Positions 50,844 through 60,527 are shown, counted from the stretch's first letter. The stretch: 64,000 nucleotides of DNA from Thioalkalivibrio sp. K90mix (GCF_000025545.1 NC_013889.1:2659501-2723500); one strand, 5' to 3'. Numbers and translations: made by a program. The notes: a model not told the origin generated them from the sequence alone.

Positions 50844-51971
50844 ATGGAACGCTTTGTCAGTACCGCCGCCAGCGGCCATGATCCGCGCACCCTCGCCACG
50901 GAACTGATCCAGGGGCTGGGCGCGTTGCCGCCCCGGGAGCCGGAGACCGTGCGCGTGGGCTTTATCTACGTCTCCGACGCGCTGAGCCGCAATGCCCGCC
51001 TGGTCATGGACACGCTGCGCAAGGAACTCGGGGTAGACCATTTCGTCGGCGGCATGGGCATGGCCGTAATCGGACCGTATCAGGAGTTTTACGAAGACCC
51101 GGCGATCACCCTGATGGTCGGCGACTTCCCGGCCAGTTCGGCACGCGTGATCCAGCGTCCGGTCCACAGCCTGGACGAGCTGAAGCAGGCCCTGGACGGC
51201 TTTCTCGACCCCGCCACCCCGGGCCGCCTGCTGCTCAATGCCGATCCGCGCACGGAGGGTGTGGAGGCCGTGCTGACCGAGATCGGCGACCAGACTGCCT
51301 GGTTCGCCACCGGCGGCATCCACTCCGGCGAGGAGGGGGCGGTGCAGATCGCCGATGGTGTGGTCGCGTCCGGCATCACCGGGCTGGCGCTGCGTGACGA
51401 CGTCGCGATCGCGGCGCGACACAGCCAGGGCTGCACCCCACTGCCCGGCCAGCACGAGTTGACCGAGACCTGGCGCAACATCATCGTGCAGCTGGACGGT
51501 CAGCGGGCGCTGCCGGCATTCAAGGGCATCATCGGCGACGTCCTGTCGCGCGACCTGGAGCGGGCGCTGGGCTACATCCTGGTCGGCTTCCCGATCCCGG
51601 GCTCCGACACCGGTGACTACCGGGTCCGCAATATCATTGGCGTGGATCTCGACCAGGAAGTTCTTGCGGTCGGCGAGCTGCTGGAGCCCGGGCAGAAGAT
51701 CCTGTTCGTGCGCCGCGACGGCCAGGCCGCCCGCGAGGACCTCGAACGCATGCTGGAGCAGATCCGCGCCCAGGCCCCCAACGGCATTCGCGGGGCGGTC
51801 TATGTCTCCTGCATCGGGCGCGGGCGTCACCAGTTCGGCCAGGAAGGCACGGAACTGGCGATCGTGCAGCAGGGTCTGGGAGATGTGCCCCTGGTCGGCT
51901 TTTTCGCCAATGGCGAGATCTTCGCCAACCGCCTGTACGGCTATACCGGGGTCCTCACCCTGTTCACCTGA
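50844..51971 (+). CDS. FIST domain protein
   Basis: A 375-residue protein with the FIST N- and C-terminal domains. FIST-type features are the start of the fold VRVGFIYVSDALSRNARLVMDTLRKELG, GGMGMAVIG, and the C-terminal QEVLAVGELLEPGQKILFVRRD...GAVYVSCIGRGRHQFGQEGTELAIVQQGLGDVPLVGFFANGEI. FIST domains are presumed to sense small ligands and in some proteins are fused to signalling domains; here it stands alone. The ATG at 50844 has AAGGA ahead; a GTG seven codons earlier is an option. Confidence 0.85.
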   Translation: MERFVSTAASGHDPRTLATELIQGLGALPPREPETVRVGFIYVSDALSRNARLVMDTLRKELGVDHFVGGMGMAVIGPYQEFYEDPAITLMVGDFPASSARVIQRPVHSLDELKQALDGFLDPATPGRLLLNADPRTEGVEAVLTEIGDQTAWFATGGIHSGEEGAVQIADGVVASGITGLALRDDVAIAARHSQGCTPLPGQHELTETWRNIIVQLDGQRALPAFKGIIGDVLSRDLERALGYILVGFPIPGSDTGDYRVRNIIGVDLDQEVLAVGELLEPGQKILFVRRDGQAAREDLERMLEQIRAQAPNGIRGAVYVSCIGRGRHQFGQEGTELAIVQQGLGDVPLVGFFANGEIFANRLYGYTGVLTLFT

Positions 51972-51985
51972 ACCAAGGGACTGAC

Positions 51986-53020
51986 ATGCAATACCGCAAA
52001 CTGGGACGTACCGATATCGAGGTCAGCCTGATCGGCCTGGGCACCATGACCTGGGGCGAGCAGAACACCGAGGCCGAGGCCCACGAACAGCTGGACTACG
52101 CGCTCGATCAGGGCGTGAACCTGATCGATGCCGCCGAGATGTACCCGGTCCCGCCGCGCGCGGAGACCCAGGGCCTGACCGAGACCTATATCGGCAACTG
52201 GCTGGCGAAACGCGGCAACCGCGACCAGGTGGTGCTGGCCAGCAAGGTCGCCGGCCCCGGCATGATCGACTACCTGCGCGGCGGCCCGCAGCTGAACCGC
52301 GAACACATCGAGCAGGCCCTGAACGACAGCCTGAAACGTCTGCAGACCGACTATCTGGATCTCTACCAGGTCCACTGGCCCGCCCGTTCCACCAACTTCT
52401 TCGGCCAGCTCGGCTACGTCCACAAGCCGGATGCAAGCGCGACCCCGATCGAGGAGACCGCGGCAGCGCTGAAGGCGGTGGTCGAGAGCGGCCGCGTGCG
52501 CACCATCGGCATCTCCAACGAGACCCCGTGGGGCTTCATGGAGTGGATCCGCGCCCATGACCGCGGCCTGTCCGAACGCATCGTCACCATCCAGAATCCC
52601 TACAACCTGCTCAACCGCAGCTTCGAGGCGGGGCTGGCCGAGATGGCCATCCGCGAGGACGCCGGCCTGCTGGCCTATTCGCCGCTGGCCTTCGGCATGC
52701 TCTCCGGCAAATATCTGGACGGGGCGAAACCCGAAGGGGCGCGCCTGACGCTGTTCGAGCGCTTCCAGCGCTACAGCAACGAATCGGGCCTGGCCGCCAC
52801 CGCGGAGTATGCACGCCTCGCGCGCGATCACGGCCTGACGCCGTCGCAGCTGGCGCTGGCCTTCATCAACCAGCAGCCCTTCGTGACCAGCAACCTGGTC
52901 GGGGCGACCACGATGGACCAGCTGCGCGAGAACATCGCAACCGTCGACATCACCCTGTCCAACGCCGTGCTGGAGGCCATCGAGGCCATCCACGCCCGCT
53001 ACACCTACCCCTGCCCGTAA
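51986..53020 (+). CDS. tas: Aldo/keto reductase, Tas type
   Basis: A 344-residue (beta/alpha)8-barrel NADPH-dependent reductase. The start MQYRKLGRTDIEVSLIGLGTMTWGEQNTEAEAHEQLDYALD and YLDLYQVHWPARSTNFFG are close to the E. coli Tas family; the catalytic tetrad can be placed at D (INLIDAAEMY region), Y of AEMYP, K of LASKVAGP and H of QVHWP. The in vivo substrate is not established. It follows the FIST gene by 14 bases and precedes tatD by 17, forming a loose operon. Confidence 0.88.
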   Translation: MQYRKLGRTDIEVSLIGLGTMTWGEQNTEAEAHEQLDYALDQGVNLIDAAEMYPVPPRAETQGLTETYIGNWLAKRGNRDQVVLASKVAGPGMIDYLRGGPQLNREHIEQALNDSLKRLQTDYLDLYQVHWPARSTNFFGQLGYVHKPDASATPIEETAAALKAVVESGRVRTIGISNETPWGFMEWIRAHDRGLSERIVTIQNPYNLLNRSFEAGLAEMAIREDAGLLAYSPLAFGMLSGKYLDGAKPEGARLTLFERFQRYSNESGLAATAEYARLARDHGLTPSQLALAFINQQPFVTSNLVGATTMDQLRENIATVDITLSNAVLEAIEAIHARYTYPCP

Positions 53021-53037
53021 ATCCGGGACGGGGCCCG

Positions 53038-53820
53038 GTGCACCTGATCGATACACACGTCCACCTGGACCTGGACGCGTTCGACCCGGATCGCCCGGCG
53101 GTGCTGGACCGCGCCCGCGCCGCCGGGGTGCAGGAGCTGGTCCTGCCAGGCGTCACCCGCGCGCGCTGGCCGGACCTCGACGCCCTCCACCGCCAGCACG
53201 CGGGTCTGCATATCGCCTACGGCCTGCACCCGATTTTCCTGCAGGATCATGCGGACGCGGACCTCGACGCCCTGGAGGCCTGGCTGGAGATGCACCCGGA
53301 GGCCATCGCGGTCGGCGAGATCGGGCTCGATGGCTACAAGGACGGGCTGGACTGGGACCGCCAGTGGCGCTTCTACACGCGGCAGCTGGCGATCGCCCGC
53401 GAACGCGACCTGCCGGTGATCATCCACAGCCGCCGGGCGCTGGACGCGGTCCTGAAGGGCCTGCGCCAGTACCCCGGCGTGATCGGCATCCTGCATGCCT
53501 TTATCGGCTCGCCGCAGCAGGCCCGGCAGGCGGCGGATCTCGGCTGCTGCCTGGGCATCGGCGGGCCGGTCACCTACGAACGTGCGAAACGACTGCACCG
53601 CGTGGTGCGCGAGGCCCCGCTGGAGGCCCTGGTCGTGGAGACCGACGCCCCGGATCAGCCGCTGGCCGGGCACCAGGGCGAGCGCAATGAACCCATGATG
53701 ACCGCCGAGGTGAACCGCCATCTGGCCCGCCTGCGGGACATCGACCCGGCCGAGATGGCTATAATCACGTCACAAAATGCACGCCGGGTCCTCCGGCTCC
53801 CGAACGACCCGGATTCATGA
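53038..53820 (+). CDS. TatD-family metal-dependent hydrolase/DNase
   Basis: A 260-residue amidohydrolase-fold protein. Metal ligands are in IDTHVHLDLD (HxH at residues 7-9 region), AVGEIGLDGY (Glu), VIIHSRRA (His), ILHAFIGS (His) and VVETDAPD (Asp). TatD-family proteins are 3'-5' exonucleases or esterases. The start is a GTG (53038). Its last four bases overlap the tcdA start (ATGA). Confidence 0.92.
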   Translation: MHLIDTHVHLDLDAFDPDRPAVLDRARAAGVQELVLPGVTRARWPDLDALHRQHAGLHIAYGLHPIFLQDHADADLDALEAWLEMHPEAIAVGEIGLDGYKDGLDWDRQWRFYTRQLAIARERDLPVIIHSRRALDAVLKGLRQYPGVIGILHAFIGSPQQARQAADLGCCLGIGGPVTYERAKRLHRVVREAPLEALVVETDAPDQPLAGHQGERNEPMMTAEVNRHLARLRDIDPAEMAIITSQNARRVLRLPNDPDS

Positions 53821-54548
53821 GCACGCCCCACAATCCCTACAGCGAACGCACGGACCTCCTGCTGGGTCCCGATGTCACCGCCGGCCTGCGCGACCGGCAT
53901 GTATTCATCGCCGGCCTCGGCGGCGTCGGGAGCTATGCCGCCGAGGCCATCGCCCGCGCCGGGGTGGGGCGCATGACCCTGGTGGATCACGACGTGGTTG
54001 CCGCCTCCAACCTGAACCGCCAGCTGGTGGCCCTGCGTTCCACCCTGGACCAGCCCAAGACCGCGGTGATGGAGGCGCGCATCCGGGACATCGACCCGAA
54101 GATCGAGCTGAACATCCAGCGCGAGTTCCTGCGCCCGGACAGCATCGTCGATCTGGTGCCGGACGACGCCGACTTCGTGCTCGACGCGATCGACTCCATC
54201 GCCTGCAAGGCCGCGCTGGTCGCCGGGGCCCAGCGCCGCGGCCAGGCGGTGATCTCGAGCATGGGGGCCGGCGGGCGCATCGACCCGACGGCCGTGCGGG
54301 TCGGCCCACTGGAGGCCACCCGCGTCTGCCCGCTGGCAAGGCAGATGCGCAAGAACCTGCGCCGCGTGGGTGCGCGGCTCGACTACCCCGTGGTGTTCTC
54401 GATCGAGCAGCCGCGCAAGGGCACCGAGCACCGCCCGGTCGAGGGGGGCCGCCCGCGCTCGGTTAACGGCACGATCTCCTACCTGCCCGCAATCTTCGGC
54501 CTGACCGCCGCCGGCCACGTGATCCAGACCCTGATCGCCCGCGCCTGA
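53817..54548 (+). CDS. tcdA: tRNA threonylcarbamoyladenosine dehydratase
   Basis: A 243-residue E1-like protein with the ATP-binding loop GLGGVGSYAAEAIAR (residues 33-47), VDHDVVAASNLNRQ (the Arg/Asp region of E1 enzymes) and DAIDSIACKAALV. TcdA cyclises t6A37 of tRNA to ct6A. A short C-terminus compared with E. coli (268) is the only difference noted. It is coupled to the tatD gene and ends before a convergent gene 99 bases away. Confidence 0.92.
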   Translation: MSTPHNPYSERTDLLLGPDVTAGLRDRHVFIAGLGGVGSYAAEAIARAGVGRMTLVDHDVVAASNLNRQLVALRSTLDQPKTAVMEARIRDIDPKIELNIQREFLRPDSIVDLVPDDADFVLDAIDSIACKAALVAGAQRRGQAVISSMGAGGRIDPTAVRVGPLEATRVCPLARQMRKNLRRVGARLDYPVVFSIEQPRKGTEHRPVEGGRPRSVNGTISYLPAIFGLTAAGHVIQTLIARA

Positions 54549-54560
54549 CACACACAACCC

Positions 54561-54592
54561 GGTCATTGCGAAGCGCGAAGCGACGCGGAAAT
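54561..54592. repeat. Short REP-like repeat
   Basis: GTCATTGCGAAGCGCGAAGC followed by GACGCGGAAATC, a form of the GTCATTGCGA...GCGAAGCAATC repeat widespread in intergenic DNA of many bacteria. It lies between the convergent tcdA and the gene at 54648. Only one copy was seen in the window, so its status here rests on resemblance. Confidence 0.45.
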
Positions 54593-54647
54593 CGACCGAC
54601 ACTGCCCCCGACCGCACGGCACACGCAGGGGTCATCGCAGTACTTCG

Positions 54648-55289
54648 TTATTCGTCGAAGACCGCCTCGATGCGGGTCTGAATGTGCTGGTCGGCGTCCG
54701 GGCCGTACTGCGTGCTGGCGGGGTCGAAGCCGTCGCAGAAGGCGTAGGCGAACTTCAGGTCCTTCACGCCCAGGGCGCCGAACAGACGCGCCTCGAAGGA
54801 GTGATCCTCCGCGTTCTGGATCAGCGTAGGCCAGCCATCCGCCCCCGGTGCCAGCGCGGGGCCGAAGAACACGACCCCCGGCAGGTTCTTCAGGCGCAGG
54901 GCACAGGTGCCCTCGGTCACCCCGGCCATCGGCAGGAAATCGATGGTGCGCGACAGGCGCTGCTTGCGGTTGAAGGCGATGTCGATCTCGCCGCCGGCGG
55001 CGCGGATCGCCGGCGCCTCGGCCTCGAACGCCAGGGTCTCCAGCCCCGCCGCCCGCCAGGCCTCCAGGTCCTGCGCGCCATGGCGGCTGGGCAGGAACAG
55101 GTAGGCGGGCTTGGTGATCGCCCGAATCGCCTCCAGCAAGGCTTCGGAGTACGCCGGGGCGTTGACCAGCACACCGCCCAGCTCGCGGTCGTCGATCAGC
55201 CAGACGGCCGGGTCCGAGTCGCCCACGCGGTAGATGCTGCGATCGCGCAACTCAACCAGCGGCGCACTGATCAGGGGTTTACTGGCCAT
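54648..55289 (-). CDS. Uncharacterised 213-residue protein (degenerate MBL-fold-like?)
   Basis: A soluble protein with no signal. The chain reads like a metallo-beta-lactamase fold that has lost its metal motif: an early strand pair (SIYRVGDSDPAVWLID), FLPSRHGAQDLEAWRAAGLETLAF where HxHxDH would be expected, LKNLPGVVFFGPAL, and a C-terminal FGALGVKDLKFAYAFCDGFDP. This resemblance is an impression only. GGAGGAA lies ahead of the ATG at 55289. It overlaps the plsC stop by 11 bases, so it is translated with it. Confidence 0.7.
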   Translation of the reverse strand: MASKPLISAPLVELRDRSIYRVGDSDPAVWLIDDRELGGVLVNAPAYSEALLEAIRAITKPAYLFLPSRHGAQDLEAWRAAGLETLAFEAEAPAIRAAGGEIDIAFNRKQRLSRTIDFLPMAGVTEGTCALRLKNLPGVVFFGPALAPGADGWPTLIQNAEDHSFEARLFGALGVKDLKFAYAFCDGFDPASTQYGPDADQHIQTRIEAVFDE

Positions 55290-56034
55290 GCGGTTCCTCC
55301 GACGACGGTTTCGCGGCACGCGGCTCGATCCCGGCCATGGTGGTCTCGATCCATTCCTCGGCTTCGTTTAGCACCTCGACCGGCTTGCGCCCGGCGGTCT
55401 CGATCGGCGGGCCGACCACCACCTCGATGGTGCCGGGGTAGCGCCGGAGGCCCTTTTTCGGCCAGAAGCTGCCGCTGTTCAGCGCCACCGGCAGCACCGG
55501 ATAGCCGGTGCGCGCCGCCAGTATCGCGCCACCCTGGCGGTAGCGCCCGTGCTCGCCCGGGGCCACGCGCGTGCCCTCGGGGAAGACGATCACCCAGCGG
55601 CCCTGATCCAGGCGCTGCTGGCCCTCCGCGACCAGATTCTCCAGGGCCTGACGCCCGGCCTCGCGGTCGATCGGGACTGGATCGAGCATCGACAGCGTCC
55701 AGCCGAACAGGGGGATGCGCATCAGTTCGCGCTTGAGCACCCAGGTCTGCATCGGAAAGATCGCCACAAAGGCGACCGTCTCCCAGGCGGACTGATGCTT
55801 GGACAGCACTACATGCGGTCGCGAGGAGTCGATGTGCTCGGTGCCCCGCACCCGGTAGTCAACACCACAGGTGACGCGCAGCCACCAGACATTGAAGCGC
55901 CCCCACTGGGTCAGGACGCGATAGCGCGCCGGGCGCGAGAGCGGCCAGATCAGCGGCGGGACCAGCAGTCCGAACACCAGCGTGGAGCCGATGAACCCCA
56001 GCTGGAACAGCAGGCCGCGGATCAGGGGGAGCAT
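55279..56034 (-). CDS. plsC: 1-acyl-sn-glycerol-3-phosphate acyltransferase (PlsC family)
   Basis: A 251-residue membrane-bound acyltransferase with an N-terminal helix (LIRGLLFQLGFIGSTLVFGLLVPPLIW). Motif I reads SKHQSAWE (H80, E85): H-x4-E instead of the common H-x4-D. Motif III is VFPEGTR and motif IV PVLPVALN, as expected. It acylates lysophosphatidate or a similar lysolipid. It follows glyS by nine bases and precedes the unknown gene at 54648. Confidence 0.88.
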   Translation of the reverse strand: MLPLIRGLLFQLGFIGSTLVFGLLVPPLIWPLSRPARYRVLTQWGRFNVWWLRVTCGVDYRVRGTEHIDSSRPHVVLSKHQSAWETVAFVAIFPMQTWVLKRELMRIPLFGWTLSMLDPVPIDREAGRQALENLVAEGQQRLDQGRWVIVFPEGTRVAPGEHGRYRQGGAILAARTGYPVLPVALNSGSFWPKKGLRRYPGTIEVVVGPPIETAGRKPVEVLNEAEEWIETTMAGIEPRAAKPSSEEPHGQ

Positions 56035-56043
56035 GGGGCGGCG

Positions 56044-58125
56044 CTACCCCGTCGCCAGGCGACCGATATCGGCCACGGTCTCGAAGGCGCGGCGCAGTTC
56101 GCGCAGCAGCGCCAGGCGGTTGCGCCGCTCGGCGGCATCCTCGGCCATCACCATCACCTGGTCGAAAAAGGTATCGACGCGATCACGGAGGCCCGCCAGC
56201 TCGCCCAGGGCGTGCAGGTAGTCGCCATCAGCCACGGCCTGCTCGACACCGGGACGCACCGCCTGCAGGCCCTGGTAGAGCTGGCGCTCCTCGTCCAGCG
56301 CCAGGGCCTCGGGATCGAGGTCGGCCTCGGCCTCCTCGCCCGCCTTGCGCAGCAGGTTGTGGATGCGCTTGTTCGCCGCGGCCAGGGCCTCGGCCTCCGG
56401 GCGCTCGCGGAACAGGCTGACCGCTCGCACACGGTGGACGAAGTCCAGCGGTGTATCGGGCGCGACCGCAGCCACCGCCTCGATCGTCTCGTGCGCCTGG
56501 CCCTGCTCCAGCAGGTAGCCGCGCAGGCGCTCGAGGATGTAGTCACGCACCGGCTCCACCGCCTGATCGGCCTCCGGCACGCGTTCGCGGATGGGTTCGG
56601 CGGCGGCCTGCAGCAAAGGGGTCAGGGCCAGCGGCAGTTCGCGCTCGACCAGGATGCGCACCAGCCCCAACGCGGCGCGGCGCAGGGCGAACGGGTCCTT
56701 GGTGCCGGTGGGCTGCTTGCCAATCGCAAAGATCCCGACCAGCGTATCCAGCCGGTCCGCCAGCGCCAGTGCCTGGGCCAGCGGGGCATCCGGCAGTTCG
56801 GAGCCGGACTGGCGCGGCCAGTAGTGCTGCTCGATCGCGGCAGCGACGGTCTCGTCCTCGCGATCGTGCAGGGCGTAGTAGCGGCCCATCGTGCCCTGCA
56901 GCTCGGTGAACTCGAACACCATCTGGGTGACCAGGTCGCACTTGGCCAGGCGCGCGGCGCGCGCGGCGAGGTTCGCATCCAGCCCCATCAGCACGGCCAG
57001 GCGCTGCATCAGGGCCTCCAGCCGCACGGACTTGTCGCGCAGCGTGCCCAGGCGTTTCTCGAACACCACCGAGTCCAGCGCGTCCAGCCGCTCTTCCAGG
57101 CGCTTCTTGCGGTCCTGCTGCCAGAAGAACTCGGCATCCGCGAAGCGCGGGCGCAGCACGCGCTCGTTACCGTCGCGCACCGCGTGCGGGTCGCGCGACT
57201 CGATATTGCTGATGACGATGAAATGCGGCTGCATGCGCCCGGCCTCGTCGACCACCGGGAAGTATTTCTGGTTGTCCTGCATGGTGGAGATCAGCGCCTC
57301 CTGCGGGACCTCCAGGAAACGCGGGTCGAAGCCGCCGGTCAGGGCCACCGGCCACTCCACCAGCGCGGTCACCTCGGCCAGCAGGTCGGCATCCACCAGT
57401 GCGCGCCCGCCCAGGGCCTGAGCCTGCTCGTGGACCTGTTCCAGGATGCGCTCGCGGCGGGCCTCGAACGAGGGCTCGACAAAACCGGGGCTGCGCAACC
57501 GCTCGGCGTAGTCGTTGCCGCGCTTGAGCTCCAGCGCGCCGGGCTGATGGAAACGGTGGCCGTGCGTGGCCCGCCCGGCGGTCTGCTCCAGCACCGTCAT
57601 CTCCAGCACCTCGGTCCCGTGCAGGACGACCAGCCAGTGCGCGGGGCGCACGAATTCGGTGCGGCTGCTGCCCCAGCGCATGCGCTTGGGCGTGGGCAGG
57701 GCCTCCAGCGCGGCCGCCAGCATGTCCGGCAGCAGCTCGCCCAACGGGCGGCCGGGCTGCAGCTGGCGAAACACGAGGTATTCGCCCTTGTCGGTGGTCT
57801 CGCGCTCCAGGCGCTCGACCTCGACGCCGCAGGAGCGGGCAAAGCCCAGCACGGCCTTCGTCGGCTCGCCGGCGTCGTCGAAGGCAGCGGCCACGGCCGG
57901 GCCGCGACGCTCCTGGAGTTGGTCCGGCTGCTGCCCCGGGATGTCCGGGAACAGCACGGCCAGCCGGCGTGGCGTAGCGAACGTCTCGGGCTCGCCCGGC
58001 TCCAGCCCGGCCTCGCGCAGGCGGGTGGTCAGGCCTTCGGCCAGAGCATCGCGCAGGCGTGCCAGCGCGGTCGGGGGCAGCTCCTCGGTGCCCAGTTCGA
58101 TCAGGAGTTCGCGGGCTTCAGCCAT
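56044..58125 (-). CDS. glyS: Glycyl-tRNA synthetase beta subunit
   Basis: A 693-residue beta subunit. The start ELLIELGTEELPPTALARL is the family hallmark; the middle holds the HD-like catalytic/tRNA domain and the C-terminus the anticodon-binding DALR-type domain (VRAVSLFRERPEAEALAAANKRI). Together with GlyQ it makes the alpha2beta2 (bacterial) enzyme. It follows glyQ by 60 bases. Confidence 0.97.
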   Translation of the reverse strand: MAEARELLIELGTEELPPTALARLRDALAEGLTTRLREAGLEPGEPETFATPRRLAVLFPDIPGQQPDQLQERRGPAVAAAFDDAGEPTKAVLGFARSCGVEVERLERETTDKGEYLVFRQLQPGRPLGELLPDMLAAALEALPTPKRMRWGSSRTEFVRPAHWLVVLHGTEVLEMTVLEQTAGRATHGHRFHQPGALELKRGNDYAERLRSPGFVEPSFEARRERILEQVHEQAQALGGRALVDADLLAEVTALVEWPVALTGGFDPRFLEVPQEALISTMQDNQKYFPVVDEAGRMQPHFIVISNIESRDPHAVRDGNERVLRPRFADAEFFWQQDRKKRLEERLDALDSVVFEKRLGTLRDKSVRLEALMQRLAVLMGLDANLAARAARLAKCDLVTQMVFEFTELQGTMGRYYALHDREDETVAAAIEQHYWPRQSGSELPDAPLAQALALADRLDTLVGIFAIGKQPTGTKDPFALRRAALGLVRILVERELPLALTPLLQAAAEPIRERVPEADQAVEPVRDYILERLRGYLLEQGQAHETIEAVAAVAPDTPLDFVHRVRAVSLFRERPEAEALAAANKRIHNLLRKAGEEAEADLDPEALALDEERQLYQGLQAVRPGVEQAVADGDYLHALGELAGLRDRVDTFFDQVMVMAEDAAERRNRLALLRELRRAFETVADIGRLATG

Positions 58126-58185
58126 GTCGGGTCCGTGTCGGGTCCATCGGGGCCGCGCGGATGGGCGCGGTCCGTACAGATAGGT

Positions 58186-59130
58186 TCAGGCGGCGTCGGG
58201 CCGATTCGTGTCGTCGTCGGCGCACAGCGGGAAGCCGAGGGCCTCGCGCGACTCGTAGTACTTCCGGGCGACGTTTCGCGACAGCTCGCGCACGCGCAGA
58301 ATGTAGCGCTGGCGCTCGGTGACCGAGATCGCGCCACGGGCGTCCAGCAGATTGAAGCTGTGCGAGGCGCGCAGCATCTGCTCGTAGGCCGGCAGCGGCA
58401 GGCCCAAGTCGATCATTCGGTCGCTCTCGTTCGCATGCTGGTCGAAGGCAGCGAACAGGGCGTCGCGGTCGGCGTGCTCGAAGTTGTAGGTAGACTGCTC
58501 CACCTCGTTCTGGTGGTAGACGTCGCCATAGGTCACCGGGCGACCGTCCGGGCCGACGGTCCAGACCAGGTCGAATACGCTCTCCACCCCCTGCAGGTAC
58601 ATCGCCAGGCGCTCCAGCCCGTAGGTGATCTCGCCGGAGACCGGGTAGCAGTCCAGCCCGCCGACCTGCTGGAAGTACGTGAACTGGGTAACCTCCATGC
58701 CGTTCAGCCAGACCTCCCAGCCCAGACCCCAGGCGCCGAGGGTCGGGGACTCCCAGTTGTCCTCGACGAAACGCACGTCGTGGGTCAGGGTGTCGAAGCC
58801 CAGCGCCTGAAGCGAGCCCAGGAAGAGGTCCTGGATATCCGGCGGCGATGGTTTCAGCAGCACCTGGAACTGGTAGTAGTGCTGCAGGCGGTTGGGGTTG
58901 TCGCCGTAGCGCCCGTCGGTCGGACGACGGCTGGGCTGGACATAGGCCGCACGCCACGGTTCCGGCCCGATCGAGCGCAGGAAGGTCGCCGGATGGAAAG
59001 TGCCGGCCCCCATCTCCATGTCGTAGGGCTGCAGCACCACGCAGCCGTGGTCGTTCCAGTAGTCCTGCAGACGGCGGATCAAGTCCTGGAAGGTCGGGCT
59101 GCTGCTGGACGGATTGCGTTCTTGCGACAT
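58186..59130 (-). CDS. glyQ: Glycyl-tRNA synthetase alpha subunit
   Basis: A 314-residue class II catalytic subunit: [40 protein letters not shown] and [23 protein letters not shown] are near-invariant in the family. The ATG at 59130 matches the usual start; 25 in-frame codons upstream are ignored. Co-transcribed with glyS. Confidence 0.98.
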   Translation of the reverse strand: MSQERNPSSSSPTFQDLIRRLQDYWNDHGCVVLQPYDMEMGAGTFHPATFLRSIGPEPWRAAYVQPSRRPTDGRYGDNPNRLQHYYQFQVLLKPSPPDIQDLFLGSLQALGFDTLTHDVRFVEDNWESPTLGAWGLGWEVWLNGMEVTQFTYFQQVGGLDCYPVSGEITYGLERLAMYLQGVESVFDLVWTVGPDGRPVTYGDVYHQNEVEQSTYNFEHADRDALFAAFDQHANESDRMIDLGLPLPAYEQMLRASHSFNLLDARGAISVTERQRYILRVRELSRNVARKYYESREALGFPLCADDDTNRPDAA

Positions 59131-59225
59131 GCGGGGTCCCGGATCAGGGCAAAGCGCACAGTATATCGGCCGGGCTCCGGCTGCGGCCACCGCCAGTGTA
59201 GGCACGGGTGTCTTGCATGCCTCCG

Positions 59226-60488
59226 ATGCAGGCCCATACTGAAGGCCTGACCCTGTTTGGGAGAGACGTCCTGAGCGACCCCCGCGCCAACTCCGAATCG
59301 ACGATCTCGCCCGAGAACGGCCGACGCTACCGCGCCACGCGCCGCGTAACGGTCGTGGGTGCGGTGGTGAATGCCTTTCTTGCCCTGGCGCAGCTATTGA
59401 GTGGGTGGCTGCTGAACTCGCAGGCGCTGATCGCCGACGGCGTGCACACGCTGTCGGACCTGATCACCGATGGTGTGGTGCTGTTCGCCGCCGGCAAGGC
59501 CGCCGCCTCGCCCGACCATGACCACCCGTACGGGCACGGGCGCATCGAAACCCTGGCCACCGTGGTCGTCGGCGTGTTCCTGGCACTGGCTGGCCTCGGC
59601 ATCGCCTGGGCCGCCGGGCAGCGGCTCGTGGATACCGCAGCCGCGACCGGGCCGGCCCCGGCCGCGCTCGCGTTTGCGGTGCTGACTCTGGTCGCCAAGG
59701 AAGGGCTCTATCAGTACACCCACCGGGTCGCGAAACGGATCGGATCGCGCATGCTGGATGCCAACGCCTGGCACCACCGCACGGATGCGATCTCCTCGCT
59801 GTTCGTCCTGATCGGGGTCGGGGCGGCGGTCGCGGGCTTCCCCTGGGCCGACGCCCTCGCAGCCCTGATCGTCGCCCTGTTCATCCTGCATATCGCCGGA
59901 CGCCTGATCGTACGCAGCGCGTCCGAACTGATCGACACGGCGCTGGATGCGGAGGAGGTCGCGCGCATCCGTCACACGATCATGGAGGTGCCCGGGGTGA
60001 AGGATGCGCACATGCTACGTACGCGGCGTCACGGCAGCGACGTGGTCGCCGATGTACATATCCAGGTCGCCCCGATGATCTCGGTTTCCGAGGGACACCG
60101 GATTGCCGATGCCGTGTACTGGGCCGTCACCCAGCGCCATGAGCGGCTGCGGGATTTTACGGTTCATGTGGATCCGGAAAACGACGAAGATCAGGCCCGA
60201 AGCTCGAACCTGCCCCTGCGTCCGGAGGTCGCCGAGGCGGTGCGCGAGGCCTGGGCCGACATCCCGGAACTGGATCGCCTGGAACAGCTCTCCATGCACT
60301 ACCTAAATGGGCGCATCCACCTGACCCTGACACTGCGCCTTGACGGGGCATGCACGCCCGCGGACCTGAACGCGCGCGGCGAGACCCTGTCACAGTCGCT
60401 GCAGGGCCATCCGCGACTCGAGGGACGTCTGGGCGAAGTGAAAATCCTCTATCGCCCATGCACCACGGATGTGCACGAAAAGCCTTGA
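59226..60488 (+). CDS. Cation diffusion facilitator transporter
   Basis: A CDF/FieF-type protein of about 420 residues. Six helices are predicted between residues 30 and 240; metal ligands are seen in [16 protein letters not shown] and [10 protein letters not shown] (the paired helix-2 and helix-5 sites). The cytoplasmic C-terminal domain includes [11 protein letters not shown], and an additional C-terminal stretch of about 100 residues ([18 protein letters not shown]...) makes it longer than FieF (300). It expels divalent metal (Zn, Fe, Mn or Co) by proton antiport. The start is uncertain: ATGs at 59217 and 59226 and a TTG at 59208 lie in frame, with no clear Shine-Dalgarno. Confidence 0.88.
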   Translation: MQAHTEGLTLFGRDVLSDPRANSESTISPENGRRYRATRRVTVVGAVVNAFLALAQLLSGWLLNSQALIADGVHTLSDLITDGVVLFAAGKAAASPDHDHPYGHGRIETLATVVVGVFLALAGLGIAWAAGQRLVDTAAATGPAPAALAFAVLTLVAKEGLYQYTHRVAKRIGSRMLDANAWHHRTDAISSLFVLIGVGAAVAGFPWADALAALIVALFILHIAGRLIVRSASELIDTALDAEEVARIRHTIMEVPGVKDAHMLRTRRHGSDVVADVHIQVAPMISVSEGHRIADAVYWAVTQRHERLRDFTVHVDPENDEDQARSSNLPLRPEVAEAVREAWADIPELDRLEQLSMHYLNGRIHLTLTLRLDGACTPADLNARGETLSQSLQGHPRLEGRLGEVKILYRPCTTDVHEKP

Positions 60489-60505
60489 TGCACTAATGTG
60501 GTGCC
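60489..60505 (+). promoter_or_regulatory. NtrC-type binding site 1 upstream of glnA
   Basis: TGCACTA-ATG-TGGTGCC against the NtrC consensus TGCACCA-N3-TGGTGCA: 12 of 14 defined positions match. It begins directly after the stop of the CDF gene and its centre is 22 bases from that of site 2, i.e. on the same face of the helix. Confidence 0.65.
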
Positions 60506-60510
60506 GACTC

Positions 60511-60527
60511 CGCACGAATATCGTGCA
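60511..60527 (+). promoter_or_regulatory. NtrC-type binding site 2 upstream of glnA
   Basis: CGCACGA-ATA-TCGTGCA, a perfect GCACGA/TCGTGC palindrome matching 11 of 14 positions of the NtrC consensus. About 70 bases upstream of the sigma-54 element, the normal distance for an enhancer. Confidence 0.55.

Noticed and set aside
55549-59250. 1233-codon open frame on the plus strand
   Set aside because: Antisense to plsC, glyS and glyQ. His/Gln/Arg/Gly-rich translation is typical of the complement of high-GC coding sequence.
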